DNA of 64,000 nt, from positions 1 to 64,000 of the forward strand of contig CANQNF010000013.1 in the NCBI GenBank assembly GCA_947625125.1. The letters are read 5' to 3'. Position 1 is the stretch's first letter; every line of letters starts with the position of its first letter. Source of the stretch: an uncultured Clostridia bacterium (lineage in GTDB: Bacteria; Bacillota; Clostridia; Oscillospirales; Ruminococcaceae). The position numbers and the translations under genes were made by a program. Below, one piece after another: positions 17,866 through 26,707 of the stretch. The notes under the pieces are model-generated. The model was not told where the DNA came from. It ran no database searches and saw only the letters and a program-made list of their open reading frames with translations.

Positions 17866-18461
17866 TGCAGATAAAGGTAGAGAAGAACGTAGGCGGAATT
17901 GAGGGGCTTTGCGTTATTGAGCCTGCCGTCCACGGCGACGACCGCGGATATTTCATGGAGACATACAGTCAACGCGATATGGTGGAGGCCGGGCTGAATT
18001 ATACTTTCGTTCAGGACAATCAGTCGATGAGCACAAAGGGCGTTCTCCGCGGGCTTCATTTTCAGATCAACTATCCGCAGACGAAGCTTGTGCGTGTGAT
18101 CAAAGGCTCGGTTTTCGATGTTGCGGTCGATATCCGAAAGGGCAGCAAGACCTACGGCAAATGGTACGGCGTAGAGCTGACCGAAGAAAACAAGAAGCAA
18201 TTTTTGATTCCGAGGGGCTTTGCACACGGGTTCCTGGTGCTGAGTGATACAGCAGAGTTTTGCTACAAGTGTGACGATTTCTACCACCCGAACGACGAGG
18301 GCGGAATCGCGTGGAATGATCCGACGATTGGAATCGTTTGGCCGAAAGTAAAAGGAAAATACAAAGGTTCGGCGAGTGCAGAAGGGTATGCGATGGAGGA
18401 TGGAACGGAACTCAAACTAAGTGAAAAAGACCAGATTTGGATTGGGATAAATCGACTTTGA
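17865..18461 (+). CDS. rmlC: dTDP-4-dehydrorhamnose 3,5-epimerase
   Basis: RmlC epimerises dTDP-4-keto-6-deoxyglucose at C3 and C5. The cupin-type protein of 198 residues has DDRGYFMETYSQRD, QDNQSMSTKGVLRGLHFQ with the catalytic His, FDVAVDIRKGS, and IPRGFAHGFLVLSD. ATG 17865 overlaps the rmlD TGA; GAGGAGG is 13-17 bases upstream, inside rmlD. It completes the rmlABDC set, so the cluster can make dTDP-rhamnose if the truncated RmlA works or another copy exists. Confidence 0.95.
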   Translation: MQIKVEKNVGGIEGLCVIEPAVHGDDRGYFMETYSQRDMVEAGLNYTFVQDNQSMSTKGVLRGLHFQINYPQTKLVRVIKGSVFDVAVDIRKGSKTYGKWYGVELTEENKKQFLIPRGFAHGFLVLSDTAEFCYKCDDFYHPNDEGGIAWNDPTIGIVWPKVKGKYKGSASAEGYAMEDGTELKLSEKDQIWIGINRL

Positions 18462-18596
18462 AAATATTTTTGAGATTACCGCCGAGCCTTCAATCTGCTC
18501 CTGACGATTTATTGCAAGAGTGAGAACGTGTGCGATTGGCTGTACATCTTGGTCTAATAAAATTTATAGTTTTTGCAAGAATGGAGCTGCTATAGT

Positions 18597-19436
18597 ATGA
18601 ATGAGTTACGACGGGTACAACTTGTGGAGTTAGAAATATTAGAAGTATTTAACTATATATGCTCTAAATATAAGATAAAATATTCATTACACGGTGGTAC
18701 GCTTTTAGGGGCAGTTAGACATATGGGATTTATTCCTTGGGATGATGATTTGGATATTTTTATGCTCAGAAGTGAGTATAATAAATTTTTGAAAGCATGG
18801 AACAATGAAAAACCTATAGGTTATTTTTTGCAGAATAAAGATACAGAGCCTGCCTTTACTCGATCCTTTTCTAAAATAAGAAAGGAAAATACAACCTTTT
18901 TGCAAGAAGACGAGGATCCATCAAAAATTCATACAGGTATTTTTATAGATGTGTTTCCAGTTGATAGAGTACCTATAAATGAATTTAAAAAACTGCTATA
19001 TTATTGGAATTGCCTCAAGTATGAACTTTTTTCAAGAGAATTTGTTCCGGCAAAGGGTAATATTATCGCTAAAGCAGTTGCAACACTGATTTTAGCATTA
19101 ACACCTGAACCACGAAGAACTTCAGAACGAAATAAACTTTTTGAAAAAGTTACAAAATACAATAACGATAATAAATTACCTTTGGCAGTAATAGAAACAA
19201 CTACTACTATGAGAAAAAACTTTTCACCTAATTTGTTTGAAACATATACTTATTTGACATTTGAAGGTAAAGAATTTATGTGTATACAAAATTGGCATTC
19301 CTTGCTTACGCAATGGTATGGTGATTATATGAAACTTCCGCCTTTATCACAAAGAAAAGCTCCTCATAATGCTGTAATTATAGATTTTGATCATGATTAT
19401 TTTACACATGAGCTTTTATTGAAAAAGGAGAGATAA
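18597..19436 (+). CDS. LicD-family phosphotransferase (second copy)
   Basis: A 279-residue paralogue of the LicD protein at 8950. It has YSLHGGTLLGAVRHMGFIPW followed by the acidic DDDLDIFM metal site, FTRSFSKIRKE and IFIDVFPVDRVP. It is much more AT-rich than the rml genes before it and the genes after it. ATG 18597 has a GGAG about 11 bases upstream. It is followed at 3 bp by a cytidylyltransferase. That pairing matches known systems in which a CDP-activated small alcohol or amine is made and then transferred as a phosphodiester by LicD. Confidence 0.84.
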   Translation: MNELRRVQLVELEILEVFNYICSKYKIKYSLHGGTLLGAVRHMGFIPWDDDLDIFMLRSEYNKFLKAWNNEKPIGYFLQNKDTEPAFTRSFSKIRKENTTFLQEDEDPSKIHTGIFIDVFPVDRVPINEFKKLLYYWNCLKYELFSREFVPAKGNIIAKAVATLILALTPEPRRTSERNKLFEKVTKYNNDNKLPLAVIETTTTMRKNFSPNLFETYTYLTFEGKEFMCIQNWHSLLTQWYGDYMKLPPLSQRKAPHNAVIIDFDHDYFTHELLLKKER

Positions 19437-19439
19437 ATA

Positions 19440-19862
19440 ATGATTGTTGGCTACACCACAGGTGTTTACGACCTATTCCACATAGGTCATCTAAACTTAT
19501 TCAAAAATGCAAAAGGACTCTGTGACAAGCTTGTTGTCGGCGTCACGGTTGACGAGCTCGTTTCCTACAAGGGCAAACAGGCGTTTATTCCGTTTGAAGA
19601 TCGGATCGAGATCGTCCGCAGCTGCAAATACGTTGACGCTGCGGTCCCACAATATGACATGGACAAGCTTACCGCTTGTAAAAAACTTGGCGCAACAGTT
19701 TTGTTCGTCGGCGACGACTGGTATGCCACGGAAAAGTGGCAGGAATACGAAAAGATATTTGCTGAAGCAGGGATTAAAATTATTTATTTCCCGTACACTA
19801 AGGGAATTTCGTCAACAAAGATCAATCAAGCGTTAAATGATGCAAGAGATAAGGAGGACTAA
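19440..19862 (+). CDS. Glycerol-3-phosphate cytidylyltransferase-like nucleotidyltransferase
   Basis: A 140-residue enzyme of the TagD/PCT family, which makes CDP-glycerol or a related CDP-alcohol. It has the N-terminal GYTTGVYDLFHIGHLNLF with the HxGH nucleotide motif, VDELVSYKGK, FEDRIEIVRSCKYVD, and the C-terminal GISSTKI motif. The length equals TagD. It lies 3 bp after licD and 2 bp before the first asparagine-synthetase-like gene. The activated compound could be a phosphoglycerol, phosphoethanolamine or other small phosphate; sequence does not settle this. Confidence 0.87.
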   Translation: MIVGYTTGVYDLFHIGHLNLFKNAKGLCDKLVVGVTVDELVSYKGKQAFIPFEDRIEIVRSCKYVDAAVPQYDMDKLTACKKLGATVLFVGDDWYATEKWQEYEKIFAEAGIKIIYFPYTKGISSTKINQALNDARDKED

Positions 19863-19864
19863 AA

Positions 19865-20986
19865 ATGTCAGTAGACAAGAATTTTTGCATGAGTTCCTAT
19901 TTGGCGTTTCGCTACATAGAAAAGGATGATGTGGACTTTTGCGAGGGTATGAAGCACTCGAATATCAAGCCGGTTCCCGAGAGCGAGAAAATCTTAGTTA
20001 AAACCTCTTCGGAGATCGATTCCGCGATACAAAAAGTATTTGACGGACTTAAATGCAAAAAGCTCGGTATAATGCTCAGCGGCGGAATGGATTCTGCAAT
20101 TCTGGCTTCCTATATGCGCGGAGCCGACGCTTATACTTTCCGTTTTCTTGGCGGAGATCTTCAGAAAGAAGAGCTTGCGCGTGCAGAATATTATGCAAAA
20201 TATTACGGCTTGAATCTTCATTATGTAGACATCGACTGGAACGTCGTCGAGAAAAATGTTGACGCCGTGATGAAAGCAAAGTGCGCGCCGGTCCATTCGA
20301 TCGAGCCTCAGATCCTTGAAGCAGCTTTGCAGGCAAAAGCGGACGGTATTGAAATGATGGTAGTAGGCGAGAGCAGCGACCTCATTTTCGGGGGAATGGA
20401 TCAGCTTCTTGCAAAGGATTGGGATTTTGATGAGTTTGCAAATAGATATACGTTTACCGACCCAAAAGCCGTTCTGAAAGAGCCGGTTGATATGAGCTAC
20501 TTATTTGAAAGATACCGTCAAGGCGAGAAAATTGATTTCCTCAGTTTTATGGATGATGTATTTTCTGTGGAAAGCTCAAGTTCATATTTGAACGCCTTTA
20601 GTGTGGCACGGATGCCGTATGTTGATCCTTATGCAAAGCTTAAAATGGCAGATCCTCTGGATTTATACAGAGTGCGCCACGGCGAGCCGAAGTATCTTAT
20701 CCGCGAGCTTTTTGCAAAGAAATATCCCGAGATCCCCGTACCGAACAAGGTACCTATGCCCCGCCCGGTTGATGAGTATTTTAAGACATGGCAAGGACCG
20801 CATAGACCGGAATTCCGCGAGGATATTGATATGAGCAAGTTCACCGGAAATCAGAAATGGCAGATGTGGTGTTTGGAGAGGTTTATAAATCTGTCGGAAT
20901 GCAAATCACTCTCGGGGGTAATAAATCTAAATAATTACTTAGATTTACTATTTTGGCACTTTCCTGATAAGGAGGTTGCGGCATGA
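19865..20986 (+). CDS. Asparagine-synthetase-like ligase without glutaminase domain (copy 1)
   Basis: A 373-residue protein with the ATP-pyrophosphatase (PP-loop) signature IMLSGGMDSAILASY at about 70-84, followed by VVGESSDLIFGGMDQLL, the usual second ATP and substrate region of AsnB C-terminal domains. The N-terminal glutamine-hydrolysing domain with its Cys1 is absent, so ammonia or another amine or nucleophile must come from elsewhere. The family activates a carboxylate (or carbonyl) by adenylation. It overlaps the next, related gene by 4 bp. A role in amide formation on a sugar or polyol is inference. Confidence 0.75.
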   Translation: MSVDKNFCMSSYLAFRYIEKDDVDFCEGMKHSNIKPVPESEKILVKTSSEIDSAIQKVFDGLKCKKLGIMLSGGMDSAILASYMRGADAYTFRFLGGDLQKEELARAEYYAKYYGLNLHYVDIDWNVVEKNVDAVMKAKCAPVHSIEPQILEAALQAKADGIEMMVVGESSDLIFGGMDQLLAKDWDFDEFANRYTFTDPKAVLKEPVDMSYLFERYRQGEKIDFLSFMDDVFSVESSSSYLNAFSVARMPYVDPYAKLKMADPLDLYRVRHGEPKYLIRELFAKKYPEIPVPNKVPMPRPVDEYFKTWQGPHRPEFREDIDMSKFTGNQKWQMWCLERFINLSECKSLSGVINLNNYLDLLFWHFPDKEVAA

Positions 20987-22032
20987 TTATAGATAGAACA
21001 TATTGTTCAAGCTCCTATTTGATGTTTCGGACGATGGCAGATCCGAACAGGTGTTTTTCCGAAGAATACCCCACGAATCTATATAAACATCCTGCGCGGA
21101 CAAGTCTGTATCCGGTTTATAATGGTAAAAATCTTCTTGAATATTTTGAAGAACGTATCTCGGATATATGTGCTCGCTCTAAGACAGCACTGGCATTAAG
21201 CGGCGGAATTGATTCTGCGGTTCTTGCGCATTTCATGCCAAAAGGCTCTATAGTTTACACTTTCAAATGCGTTGTTCCTGGCGTGAAAGTGACTGATGAA
21301 ACGCCAACTGCTGCAAGATATGCTGAAATGAATGGGCTTGACCACAGAATTATCGAAGTATATTGGGATGATTTTGAAAAATACGCTCCGATTTTGATGA
21401 AACATAAGGGCGCACCAATTCATTCTATTGAAGTGCAGATATACAAAGCGGCATTACAGGCGTTATCAGATGGAATGGACACAATCATTTTCGGTGAGTC
21501 AGCTGATTTGAACTATGGCGGTCTAAGTGGTTTGCTGTCAAAAGACTGGACTGTCGGCGAATTTATCGACAGATACTCTTATGTAAAACCATATCAAGTT
21601 TTGAAAGAATTTGATTTAATAACAGAACCTTACAAAAGGCATGAATATGATGGTATGATAAATGTTCACGAATTCTGCCGCGGATTTTTCCTATGCGAGG
21701 CAATGGGTTCATATACGAATGCTTGCCAAACTGCCGGAATCGAATTAAAAACACCTTATGCGGAAACGACTTTGGCAGAGCCCCTTGATTTGCATCGAAT
21801 TCGAGCAGGAGAAAATAAGTATGTAGTCCGCGAGGCATTCAGCGCCTTATACCCGGGTTTTGTGATGCCTCCAAAAACGCCAATGCCCCGCCCGATGAAC
21901 GAGTGGATGGCAAACTGGTCTGGCCCTACCCGCCCCGAATTCTGGCCGCATTGTACGGATAATATGACAGGCGACCAGAAATGGATGGTATGGGCGTTGG
22001 AGAGGTTTTTGAATATGCTTGATGAAAAATAA
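20983..22032 (+). CDS. Asparagine-synthetase-like ligase without glutaminase domain (copy 2)
   Basis: A 349-residue paralogue of the preceding gene with LALSGGIDSAVLAHF, GAPIHSIEVQIYKAAL and FGESADLNYGGL. Both copies end in a shared P-MPRP-(V/M)(D/N)EW..W.GP.RPEF pattern. The ATGA overlap shows translational coupling, so the two proteins may form a heterodimer or act in series. There is no glutaminase domain here either. I know of no characterised pathway with this exact tandem; function is not assigned. Confidence 0.74.
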   Translation: MIIDRTYCSSSYLMFRTMADPNRCFSEEYPTNLYKHPARTSLYPVYNGKNLLEYFEERISDICARSKTALALSGGIDSAVLAHFMPKGSIVYTFKCVVPGVKVTDETPTAARYAEMNGLDHRIIEVYWDDFEKYAPILMKHKGAPIHSIEVQIYKAALQALSDGMDTIIFGESADLNYGGLSGLLSKDWTVGEFIDRYSYVKPYQVLKEFDLITEPYKRHEYDGMINVHEFCRGFFLCEAMGSYTNACQTAGIELKTPYAETTLAEPLDLHRIRAGENKYVVREAFSALYPGFVMPPKTPMPRPMNEWMANWSGPTRPEFWPHCTDNMTGDQKWMVWALERFLNMLDEK

Positions 22033-22045
22033 CGGAGGGTATCAC

Positions 22046-23248
22046 ATGTATAAGGTTGGAATCGAATCGGCTGATAATTATAGGCTTGAGACTGTAAAAG
22101 AAACACTGCAGAAGTGCTTTGCAGATATTGGCTTGGATCCGTCAAATCCTTTATCAGGCATTGTTAAACCGGGAGACAAAGTTTTTATTAAGCCTAATTG
22201 GGTAGCGTCACGTTGGAGGGAATCCTGCCCGCATAAAGACAATTTGTATTGCGTAATTACACATCCGAGTGTAATCGAGGCAGTGACTGATTTTATCGTT
22301 GAGGCACTTCAGGGAAAAGGCGAAGTGATGATCGGTGACAATCCTTCCATTGATGCAGATTTTGATGAACTTATGCAATTTACTGATATTCGACGTCTTG
22401 AGCATAAATATGACGTGCCTGTGTCTATAATGGATTTACGCCCGTTGGTCTGTGACGACCTCGCTAATTATGGCAAACGGGATAAAATGGTATCTCATTC
22501 CGGAGATCCGAACGGAACAGTAGAGGTAAATCTGGGAAAAGAGTCTATGTTCTACGGCATTGATCCTGCACGGTTCCGCGGCGTCTTTGATGAGCGTGAT
22601 GAAACGATTGCATCCCATATAGGTGAAACTCAGTTATATACTTTCTCTAAAAGTCTATATGATGCAGACGTATACATATCTATTCCTAAGTTGAAGACAC
22701 ATCAGAAAGTCGGAGCAACATTGAACCTGAAGGGTTTGGTTGGCTCGGTTACGAATAAGAATCAGCTTGTCCATTGGCAGATAGGCTATCCGGAGATTCA
22801 TGGGGACGAATACCCTTCAAAGGAAGCGTGGGAGGCCGCACAAACAGCCAAAGTTACGCACAGAGGATCATGGCCGGGAAACGACACCATCTGGCGTATG
22901 GTAGTCGATTTGTATCAAGCGATGCAGATGAAAGAGAGAAAATATCTTTCCGTTATTGACGGAATAATTGCCGGTGAGGGGCAAGGACCATTTTGCACGA
23001 CAAGCAAAAATGCAAACACGCTGATTGCAGGAGAAGACCTGCTAGCGGTAGATTTATCCACGGCAAGATATATGGGATTTGATCCGCAGAGAATCAAGTA
23101 TTTGGCCCACTTTATCAATCGTGGAATAGCGGATTATCAAAATATCCAAGTTTTGTTAAATGGAGAAGTACGAAAAGATTTCTTTATCAATGATTCCAAA
23201 TATAAAGACTTTTATATTGTGGAACAATGGCGGGGGATAAAGAAGTAA
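22046..23248 (+). CDS. DUF362 domain protein
   Basis: A 400-residue protein of the DUF362 family, recognised from VKPGDKVFIKPNWV near the N-terminus, GDNPSIDADFDEL, SIPKLKTHQKVGATLNLKGL and VIDGIIAGEGQGP. Some family members carry C-terminal ferredoxin clusters; none is seen here. No biochemical role is established for stand-alone members. ATG 22046 has GGAGG at a good distance; 22019 is an alternative. It is the last gene of the LicD/cytidylyltransferase/ligase set and shares its direction and tight spacing, so it probably takes part in the same modification. Confidence 0.78.
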   Translation: MYKVGIESADNYRLETVKETLQKCFADIGLDPSNPLSGIVKPGDKVFIKPNWVASRWRESCPHKDNLYCVITHPSVIEAVTDFIVEALQGKGEVMIGDNPSIDADFDELMQFTDIRRLEHKYDVPVSIMDLRPLVCDDLANYGKRDKMVSHSGDPNGTVEVNLGKESMFYGIDPARFRGVFDERDETIASHIGETQLYTFSKSLYDADVYISIPKLKTHQKVGATLNLKGLVGSVTNKNQLVHWQIGYPEIHGDEYPSKEAWEAAQTAKVTHRGSWPGNDTIWRMVVDLYQAMQMKERKYLSVIDGIIAGEGQGPFCTTSKNANTLIAGEDLLAVDLSTARYMGFDPQRIKYLAHFINRGIADYQNIQVLLNGEVRKDFFINDSKYKDFYIVEQWRGIKK

Positions 23249-23257
23249 TTTATTTAC

Positions 23258-23515
23258 CCAGCGATTATCGATCTGGATACTTTTTCAGCAGTTCAAAAAG
23301 AGAAAGCGTCACGCACCGCACAATTCAAATAGAATCCGGTAAAGAAGCGAGCCTATACGTTTTCAGTCTTTTAGTTTGCGCCAATTGCAGAAAAAATTAC
23401 AGGTGAAAAATCACTGACGCCTGACCTGTATGGATATGCTCTACATACAAATTCTTTGGGCAAATCCGCTGTGCCTCTAAGCTAATCTCCGAGGATACTC
23501 TTTTTATATGCTACG
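23258..23515 (+). pseudogene. Degraded C-terminal fragment of a large serine recombinase
   Basis: One frame begins PAIIDLDTFSAVQKEKASRT, the typical start of the recombinase domain after the catalytic part. Another frame reads LLVCANCRKNYR and then WICSTYKFFGQIRCASKLIS, which is the zinc-ribbon region with its paired cysteines. Stops and frame changes break the sequence, and no N-terminal catalytic serine domain is present. It is debris of a mobile element at the end of the first polysaccharide cluster. Confidence 0.65.
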
Positions 23516-23716
23516 GCAGGAGTTCTCGGACGGTCAGATTATAGGGAGGAGACACTGCGCAGTCGCATGAGTTCGATTGTTGTATGCCCAACACATTGGT
23601 CAATCATTTGACTGATGGCACGGAAGTCATAAAGCATTTGAAATACTCTTCGGAACCCGTTTTCGTTAAAAGATGACAGCAAAATCCCTTTAATAAACAG
23701 CATTTGCAAAAAGAAA

Positions 23717-23761
23717 CTGCACACTCTTTTGATACGGCATTGTATCAAAATAGGCGTGCAG
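23717..23761. other. Strong hairpin beside partial tRNA copy
   Basis: CTGCAC (23717-23722) pairs with GTGCAG (23756-23761), and inside it TTTTGATAC pairs with GTATCAAAA around the loop GGCATT. It ends four bases before the tRNA-like fragment. It could be a terminator relic or part of an attachment region. No T-run follows on the + strand. Confidence 0.5.
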
Positions 23762-23763
23762 TT

Positions 23764-23808
23764 TTGGTTGCGGGGGAAGGACTTGCGGAGCGACCTCCGG
23801 GTTATGAG
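23764..23808 (-). pseudogene. Partial copy of the 3' half of initiator tRNA (possible att site)
   Basis: This stretch matches 43881-43926: 22 identical bases, then a 5-against-6-base difference, then 18 identical bases ending in the anticodon region (GTTATGAG on the + strand). It covers the acceptor 3' end, T arm and anticodon loop, but the 5' half is missing. It has the same orientation as the full tRNA gene 20 kb away. Such fragments are left by integrases that target tRNA 3' ends. Confidence 0.6.
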
Positions 23809-24063
23809 GAATTCCTTAATATAATTAACAATATGACAGCGAGCTGAATAGCTTGAAAATGGGCGATATAGAATCAAAACCAAAACGTTAAAATATGGAA
23901 TGTTCTGATTTGTCCTATTTTTGAGCAAATAGAAAGGGGTTGTATTGGAGTCAATGATAAGGTATCTTTCGCAAAAAGAAAATCGGGACAAAAAAGTAGA
24001 CATGTCTCCGCACTTCTGATAGAATGAAGTAACCGTAACATCATTCGAGAGGAAGTAAGAAAC

Positions 24064-25233
24064 ATGTCCGAAAAAATTATAACATTAAACGAGGATGCCG
24101 TCAAGACCGAACTGAAAGATTTGGTGCGCAAAAGCGTGGAGGAGACTCTGAACGAGCTCCTTGACAGCGAAGCAGAAGAACTGACCGGTGCCGCAAAGTA
24201 TGAACGCAACGAATCCCGAAAAGGTTACCGCAGCGGGCATTATACGAGAAATCTCACCACCACGTCGGGTAATGTAAAGCTGTCCGTGCCAAAGCTCAAA
24301 GGAGTACCGTTTGAAACGGCAATCATCGAGCGTTATCGTCGCCGTGAAAGCTCCGTGGAAGAAGCTTTGATCGAGATGTATCTTGCGGGCGTATCTGTAC
24401 GCCGCGTAGAGGACATCAGCGAGGCACTGTGGGGCAGTCGAGTTTCAGCTTCTACCATCAGTGACCTGAATCAGAAAGCCTATGTACATATTGAGGAATG
24501 GCGGCAAAGACCACTCCATGGCAAGTATCCATACATATACATTGACGGCATATACCTCAAGCGGAATTGGGGCGGCGAGTTTGAGAATGTGAGCATTTTA
24601 GTGGCAATAGGAGTTGACGAAGAGGGTTATCGCGAAGTTATAGGTGCTGCCGAAGGTATGAAAGAAGACAAGGAAAGCTGGAGAAGTTTCCTTGTATGGC
24701 TGAAAGAAAGGGGTTTGGACGGCGTTAAGCTCGTAGTCGGAGATAAGAACCTCGGAATGTGTGAATCGGTTCATGAAGTCTTTCCGGACGCAAAATACCA
24801 ACGCTGCACGGTGCATTTCTATCGCAACATCATGTCAAGCGTACCGAGAAACAGGATTCGGGAAGTCACTATGATGTTGAAAGCAATCCATGCCCAGGAG
24901 AGTAAGGAGGCTGCGAGAAAGAAGGCGAGAGAGGTCGTTGAAAAGCTGCGAGAAATGAAACTCAATGCCGCTGCCAAAAAGCTTGAAGACGGGATCGAAG
25001 AAACGCTTACCTATATGGATTTCCCGTCGCAGCATTGGCTTAAGATACGCACGAACAATGTAATTGAGCGGCTGAACCGCGAGATCCGGCGCAGAACGAG
25101 GGTGGTCGGTGCGTTTCCCGACGGGAACTCGGCTTTAATGCTCGTTTGTGCGAGGCTGCGCTATGTTGCCGGAAAGGATTGGGAGTGCAAGAGATATTTG
25201 GGTATGAAATATCTTGAAGAAGCTGCAGAATAG
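24064..25233 (+). CDS. IS256-family (Mutator-type) transposase
   Basis: A 389-residue DDE transposase. The N-terminal helix region leads to GRKGYRSGHYTR-like residues, then YIYIDGIYLKRNWGG (first Asp), VVGDKNLGMCESV (second Asp), and NNVIERLNREIRRRTRVVG with the catalytic Glu, in family order and spacing. YQRCTVHFYRNI precedes the C-terminal part and is the family signature. Length matches complete members and no frame break is seen, so the element may still be active. ATG has GAGAGGAAG upstream. Confidence 0.93.
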   Translation: MSEKIITLNEDAVKTELKDLVRKSVEETLNELLDSEAEELTGAAKYERNESRKGYRSGHYTRNLTTTSGNVKLSVPKLKGVPFETAIIERYRRRESSVEEALIEMYLAGVSVRRVEDISEALWGSRVSASTISDLNQKAYVHIEEWRQRPLHGKYPYIYIDGIYLKRNWGGEFENVSILVAIGVDEEGYREVIGAAEGMKEDKESWRSFLVWLKERGLDGVKLVVGDKNLGMCESVHEVFPDAKYQRCTVHFYRNIMSSVPRNRIREVTMMLKAIHAQESKEAARKKAREVVEKLREMKLNAAAKKLEDGIEETLTYMDFPSQHWLKIRTNNVIERLNREIRRRTRVVGAFPDGNSALMLVCARLRYVAGKDWECKRYLGMKYLEEAAE

Positions 25234-25265
25234 TTCCAAGGTGGCGCTTCAAAGCGTTAAACTGT

Positions 25266-25283
25266 CCCTCGGCATGCCGAGGG
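25266..25283. terminator. 18-bp perfect palindrome after IS256 transposase
   Basis: CCCTCGGCATGCCGAGGG lies 33 bases after the transposase stop and inside the right end of the element. It would form a strong stem, but no T-run follows, so a terminator role is only likely, not shown. Confidence 0.45.
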
Positions 25284-25448
25284 TGATAATCCAAAAATTT
25301 TACTTCATTCTATGGAAATTTGCGAAAAAGGGTTGACAGGACCGAGTCAATAATATCAGCAATTTGTTTTTTTAATAATACCTGTTGATTTTTCCTTGCA
25401 AATGTAGTATTATATAAATGGAGTAATGTAAGCAAAGGAGTGATTGCA

Positions 25449-26348
25449 ATGCCGGACTATGAGAGCGAGCGCCTGCGTCAGGAATATATAGCGCGGATAC
25501 GCGGGTTAAGACCGATCGACGATGACTTTATGAGATGCCTGTTTCGCGACAACATTCCTCTTGCTCAGATGGTTCTGAGAATTGTGACGGGCATTGAAGA
25601 TCTGGTTGTGACGGAGCTGTCTGTCCAAAAGGATTTAAAGCGTCTCGGCGATTCCCGCTCAATTTGCCTTGACGCATACGCCAAGGATTCAAGCGGCAAG
25701 ATATTTGACCTTGAGATCCAGAGGGCAGATGTAGGAGCGGACGTCCGCAGGGCAAGGTATCATTCAAGTGCAATGGATATAGAAAATCTTAAAGCAGGGC
25801 AGGATTTCAGCGAGTTGCCCGAGACCTATACGATTTTCATAACCGAGAATGATTTTTTCAGAAAAGGCAGAGCGGTTTACCGCTTTGAAAGAATGGACGC
25901 CGAAGACAAAACGCCATTCAACGACGGCGAGCATATACTCTATGTCAACGGCGCGTTCAGGGACAATTCGGATATAGGCAGGCTGATGCACGACTTTTCC
26001 TGCTGGAATCCGGAAGATATGAATTATGATTTATTGAGAGATAAGGCAAGATATTTCAAGGAAGATGCGAAAGGAGTATCCGATATGTGCAGAGTATTTG
26101 AAGAAGTTAAGAATGAAGGAATCAGGATAGGAGAAATCAGGGGAAAGGAAATAGGCGAAGCGATAGGCAGAGAGATAGGAAAAGAGATAGGCAAAGAGAT
26201 AGGAAAAGAAATAGGAAAAGACGAAGCTACCATAGGCAACATTAAGAGCATAATGGAAACCTTGAATATAACTTCCAAGCAGGCTATGGATATGCTCAAG
26301 ATTTCTGCCGAAAAGCAGGAGGAGTATTCCCGGTTGCTAAATTCATGA
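25449..26348 (+). CDS. PD-(D/E)XK nuclease family transposase-like protein (Rpn/DUF4351-type relative)
   Basis: A 299-residue protein. The N-terminus DDDFMRCLFRDNIPLAQMVL is followed by the nuclease core: DAYAKDSSGKIFDLEIQRAD, in which D, then E-x-Q, fits the PD-(D/E)XK pattern. RRARYHSSAMDIENLKAG and YTIFITENDFF follow. This is the widespread recombination-promoting nuclease family of gut Firmicutes. Residues about 228-262 are a run of short repeats built on GKEI/GREI, encoded by near-identical 12-base units. ATG 25449 with AGGAG is preferred over GTG 25440. A terminator follows. Confidence 0.85.
   Translation: MPDYESERLRQEYIARIRGLRPIDDDFMRCLFRDNIPLAQMVLRIVTGIEDLVVTELSVQKDLKRLGDSRSICLDAYAKDSSGKIFDLEIQRADVGADVRRARYHSSAMDIENLKAGQDFSELPETYTIFITENDFFRKGRAVYRFERMDAEDKTPFNDGEHILYVNGAFRDNSDIGRLMHDFSCWNPEDMNYDLLRDKARYFKEDAKGVSDMCRVFEEVKNEGIRIGEIRGKEIGEAIGREIGKEIGKEIGKEIGKDEATIGNIKSIMETLNITSKQAMDMLKISAEKQEEYSRLLNS
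26140..26222 (+). repeat. Short in-frame tandem repeats (12-base units) in nuclease gene
   Basis: Units close to ATAGGAAAAGAG are repeated in tandem and encode alternating IGKE/IGRE residues. Copy number could change by slippage without breaking the frame. Confidence 0.8.
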
Positions 26349-26388
26349 CATGTAGCGATTAAGCGTAGAGATGTCACAATAAAAAGAA

Positions 26389-26426
26389 CAAAGCCGTACA
26401 GTCTAATTGTACGGCTTTGTTTTATC
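26389..26426 (+). terminator. Rho-independent terminator
   Basis: CAAAGCCGTACA pairs with TGTACGGCTTTG around GTCTAAT and is followed by TTTTATC. It ends the nuclease gene transcript. Between here and 26700 I see no gene, only AT-rich sequence without clear coding pattern. Confidence 0.9.
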
Positions 26427-26707
26427 GTGTTCAGAAATGCGGAAATTTTTTAGCACTCTTGCTATGTAAGTGCTAAATAAGCCTTTGCGCTTTGTTATAA
26501 ACGACGAAAAACTTTTTTTGGAGTGGAGATAGAGAGGATTTACTTGCCGATGCCTTCATACACGTCTGGAACCACGATGAAGCTTCTGATTTCAAGTACT
26601 TGAAGCATGTAAGGATGTCATCAAACAGCGTCTGTGTGTACCGATGGCATAATACTCATCTTTTTGGGCTCAAGTGGTAGATGTATTTCTTAACAAAGGT
26701 TGATATT

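Larger units (their letters stand above)
23996..25338 (+). mobile_element. IS256-family insertion sequence (approximate limits)
   Basis: One transposase gene flanked by imperfect inverted ends. The inner shared block ATAGAATGAAGTAA is at 24019-24032, and its reverse complement is at 25300-25313. Outside it the ends continue with weaker similarity (CGCA..TT) to about 23996 and 25338. Exact ends and the target duplication could not be fixed by eye. Confidence 0.65.

Noticed and set aside
23539-24003. Minus-strand open frame of 154 codons
   Set aside because: It crosses the recombinase debris, the hairpin and the tRNA fragment and shows no protein-like pattern.
23964-25330. TTTCGCAAA-like and TTTGCGAAA-like words near both ends of the IS256 element
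   Set aside because: They lie at different distances from the element's inner inverted block and lack the spacer, so they are not core sites of the invertible system.
25394-25412. A 12-base match (GCAAATGTAGTA) to the recombinase core site, upstream of the nuclease gene
   Set aside because: Only one half-site and part of the spacer match; the second arm is absent, so chance or a very weak secondary site is more likely.
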